DNA from: Bacteroidales bacterium
GTDB lineage: Bacteria; Bacteroidota; Bacteroidia; Bacteroidales; F082
DNA: 64,000 bases
Reading direction: 5' to 3'
NCBI GenBank assembly: GCA_016285355.1
Contig: JAEEQP010000010.1
Location: forward strand, 1 to 64,000
The translations under genes were made by a program, and so were the position numbers. Below the pieces are notes generated by a model that ran no database searches, was not told the origin of the DNA, and saw nothing but the letters and a program-made list of their open reading frames with translations. This document shows, one piece after another, positions 61,933 to 64,000 of this stretch (positions are counted from its first letter, which is position 1; each line of letters opens with the position of its first letter).

Positions 61933-63300
61933 ATGGAACAATTTGACAGGACGCAAGAATTAGAGACTAAGAGTATCAGTCGGTTGCTGTGGATGTATGC
62001 CTTGCCCAGCATCGTCAGCCATATCATCGCCTCAATCTACAACATCGTTGACCGCGTGTTTTTGGGGCAGTACGTGGGTGCTTTGGCCATCGCTGGTTTG
62101 GCCATCACCATGCCCATCATGAACATCATCCACGCTTTCGGCTCACTTGTGGGTGCTGGCTCGGCGGCCCGAATGTCTATCATTTTGGGCAAAAAAGACT
62201 ACAATTGGGCGGAGGACATTTTAGGCAACAGCCTCTTGCTGACCTTCTTCTTTGGTTTCCTTTTCGTCACAGGCGGCTATCTCTTCATGGACAGTATCCT
62301 GACGGCCTTCGGTGCTTCAGCTGACACTATCGCGTATGCCCGCGAGTATATGGATATTGTGCTTCCAGGCATGTTCATGACCACGCTGTCGTTCAACCTC
62401 ACTGGTCTGATGCGCGCCACGGGCTATCCCAAAAAGTCGATGTGGATTATGGCTGGCGGTGCGGTGCTCAACATCTTCTTGGACGCACTATTCATCTACA
62501 TTTTGGACTGGGGCATCGCGGGTGCGGCTTGGGCCACCACCATCTCCATGACTTGCACAGGCATCCTTGCGGTATGGCATTTCCTGCAAAAGAGCTCGTT
62601 CATCCGCTTCCGTCGCCACGCCTGGAAACCCAAACTTTACATCTTCCGCAACATCCTGTTGATTGGCATGAGTCCTTTTTCGATGAACTTGGCCGCCTCG
62701 GCAGTGGTCGCGCTGCTCAACAACCAACTCATCCGTTACGGTGGCGACTTGGCCGTGGGTGCCTATGGTTTGGTCAATACCTTTGTCAGTCTCAGCGTGA
62801 TGCTGATGTTGGGCCTGTGTCAGGGCATGCAGCCCATAGCGGGCTACAACTATGGCGCTGGGCATCCTCTCCGACTGAAGGAGGTGTATACCCTAACCAT
62901 GAAAATCAACATGCTGATAGGCACTGTCGGGGCGTTGTTGGCCTTGGTCTTTCCCCATGCCTTGCTGCGGCTGTTCACCAAGGAGGAGGAGCTAATCCAA
63001 ATCGGCATTCCTGCCATGCGTTTCATGATGGTCATGTTCCCCTTGGTGGGCTTCACCATCACCAACTCCAACTTCTTCCAGAGCATCGATAAGCCTTGGA
63101 TTGCCATCGTCACCAGCCTCTCGCGGCAGGTGCTTTTCCTCGCGCCTATGATTTATCTTATTCCGCCGATTTTCGTCAACGCGGGCGGTAACGGCCTGAC
63201 CGGTGTCTGGGCCTCGATGACCATTTCCGATGTATTGGGTGCAGTGCTTGCCTTCCTGCTGATGCTGTCTCAACGCCATGTATTCAAACCCGCTGAATGA
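61933..63300 (+). CDS. MATE-family multidrug/cation antiporter
   Basis: 455 residues with twelve membrane helices in two halves. Family features include WMYALPSIVSHIIASIYNIV with DRVFLGQYVGALAIAGLAIT, NLTGLMRATGYPKKSMWIMA and GLCQGMQPIAGYNYGAG. It exports drugs or metabolites with Na+ or H+ influx across the inner membrane. The stop overlaps the start of a small unknown gene (ATGA), so the two are coupled. Confidence 0.93.
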   Translation: MEQFDRTQELETKSISRLLWMYALPSIVSHIIASIYNIVDRVFLGQYVGALAIAGLAITMPIMNIIHAFGSLVGAGSAARMSIILGKKDYNWAEDILGNSLLLTFFFGFLFVTGGYLFMDSILTAFGASADTIAYAREYMDIVLPGMFMTTLSFNLTGLMRATGYPKKSMWIMAGGAVLNIFLDALFIYILDWGIAGAAWATTISMTCTGILAVWHFLQKSSFIRFRRHAWKPKLYIFRNILLIGMSPFSMNLAASAVVALLNNQLIRYGGDLAVGAYGLVNTFVSLSVMLMLGLCQGMQPIAGYNYGAGHPLRLKEVYTLTMKINMLIGTVGALLALVFPHALLRLFTKEEELIQIGIPAMRFMMVMFPLVGFTITNSNFFQSIDKPWIAIVTSLSRQVLFLAPMIYLIPPIFVNAGGNGLTGVWASMTISDVLGAVLAFLLMLSQRHVFKPAE

Positions 63301-63605
63301 TAGACCTTTCCAACGCCATAGCGACCCAAACCAATACGCACATCACAGATTCGTGCATGGTGAAAAGCAAAGCCGACATGCGTGCGTATTTGAAAGAGTT
63401 GCAGGCATCGTCAGCACCAGAGATGGCCGTCAACCAGCGTGATATTGAGTCGCAAGTGTGCGAATGGCGGTCACACAATTTTTTCTATAAATTCCATGTC
63501 TTCCGCAGCCGCACCAAGGACGTCGACCTTGAATTGAAACAGACTTGGTATCGGGAGCTGTTTTGCCGGTTGGTTAGTTTCTTTTATTTTTGGGATAAGG
63601 ACTGA
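63297..63605 (+). CDS. Unknown 102-residue protein coupled to the MATE exporter
   Basis: 102 residues, no signal peptide or membrane helix. It contains IDLSNAIATQTNTHITDSCM, SKADMRAYLKELQASSA, and an aromatic, basic C-terminal half (NFFYKFHVFRSRTKDVDLEL; FCRLVSFFYFWDKD). I do not recognise the family. The ATG overlaps the MATE stop codon, the codon use matches its neighbours and no promoter separates them, so it looks like a real gene expressed with the exporter. Confidence 0.65.
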   Translation: MIDLSNAIATQTNTHITDSCMVKSKADMRAYLKELQASSAPEMAVNQRDIESQVCEWRSHNFFYKFHVFRSRTKDVDLELKQTWYRELFCRLVSFFYFWDKD

Positions 63606-63618
63606 ATCGAAAAAACCT

Positions 63619-63626
63619 TACCTTTG
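63619..63626 (+). promoter_or_regulatory. -7 promoter element of the S46 peptidase
   Basis: TACCTTTG, 30 bases before the ATG at 63657. Confidence 0.6.
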
Positions 63627-63656
63627 CAGCCAGCATTAACATTTAAATAAACATCA

Positions 63657-64000
63657 ATGAAACGCATCACATTATTCATCACCACCATCCTCACCCTCGC
63701 GGTCGGCATCGCCAAGGCCGGCGAAGGCATGTGGATTCCCATGTTGCTGCAATACAACGAGAAAGAAATGCAGGAAATGGGCATGAAAATCACCGCTGAA
63801 GACATTTACAGCATCAACCACAGCAGTCTGAAAGACGCCATCGTGCTTTTTGGCGGCGGCTGCACCGGTGAAATCGTCAGCGACTACGGCCTGCTGCTCA
63901 CCAACCACCACTGCGGCTACGACTACATCCAGAAACACAGCTCGGTGGAACACGACTATCTCACTAACGGTTTCTGGGCCATGAACCGTGGCGAGGAACT
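63657..64000 (+). CDS. S46-family dipeptidyl-peptidase (DPP7/DPP11-like), N-terminal part
   Basis: The frame is open to the window edge (about 114 residues seen). Signal peptide MKRITLFITTILTLAVGIAK, then the S46 start GEGMWIPMLL, INHSSLKDAIVLFGGGCTGE and LLLTNHHCGYDYIQ, where the second His of NHH is the catalytic histidine, and SSVEHDYLTNGFWAM. These periplasmic serine peptidases release dipeptides for amino-acid fermentation in Bacteroidales. The catalytic serine and the S1-specifying residue are beyond the edge, so DPP7 versus DPP11 cannot be decided. Confidence 0.92.
   Translation, partial: MKRITLFITTILTLAVGIAKAGEGMWIPMLLQYNEKEMQEMGMKITAEDIYSINHSSLKDAIVLFGGGCTGEIVSDYGLLLTNHHCGYDYIQKHSSVEHDYLTNGFWAMNRGEE

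Overview
The window looks like chromosomal DNA of a member of the Bacteroidota, most likely order Bacteroidales. Many genes are preceded by the Bacteroidota -7 element TAnnTTTG instead of Shine-Dalgarno sites. Two secreted proteins end in type IX secretion (T9SS) sorting domains. GldB-, GldD- and GldE-like proteins, BACON repeats, a TonB-dependent receptor with a carboxypeptidase-like N-terminal domain, tryptophanase and an S46 dipeptidyl-peptidase are all present. No phage, plasmid or CRISPR signal was found. The only transposase is an ISAs1-family fragment cut by the left edge.

Layout: 1-0.45 kb, IS end and a possible ATPase remnant. 0.4-4.4 kb (minus), comM, gldB-like lipoprotein, cinA. 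4.5-13 kb, nucleoside phosphorylase, OmpA-like protein, nadE with a small barrel protein, a second barrel protein, two M24B aminopeptidases. 13-19 kb, TonB-dependent receptor, rpmB, mscS, and an exosortase-like gene overlapping a ROK kinase. 19-27 kb, class II ribonucleotide reductase nrdJ, then tatD, hflX, trpS, rng, a 29-residue basic protein and HU (minus). 27.4-31 kb, mutY-ssb-gldE-gldD. 31-36.5 kb, acyltransferase/AbrB pair, corA, an MntP-like protein coupled to a T9SS-exported endonuclease I, tnaA. 36.7-41 kb, T9SS cargo, C69 dipeptidase, six-repeat BACON lipoprotein. 41-48 kb (minus), envelope operon: outer-membrane protein, TPR protein, lptC, CNNM/CBS protein, ppiD. 48.5 kb, tRNA-Phe.

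48.7-53.2 kb (minus) is the most interesting region. An HprK-like kinase, an S26-type Ser/His peptidase (stop/start overlap TGATG), a PqqD-like protein and an NTP_transf_5-type nucleotidyltransferase lead, through a separate promoter, to two near-identical 43-residue peptides and a fimbrillin-like lipoprotein. It resembles a minimal ribosomal-peptide (RiPP-like) modification and maturation locus with no recognisable lasso cyclase or lanthionine synthetase.

53.3-64 kb, lnt and a tRNA-dihydrouridine synthase; a tightly coupled operon (LysM protein with a degenerate lytic-transglycosylase domain, two SGNH proteins, an MBOAT acyltransferase) that looks like a cell-wall or glycan O-acetylation system; a MATE exporter coupled to an unknown small protein; and the start of an S46 peptidase.

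Short palindromic repeats lie between genes and, in two places (nrdJ, dus), inside coding sequence. No gene-free stretch exceeds 300 bases.
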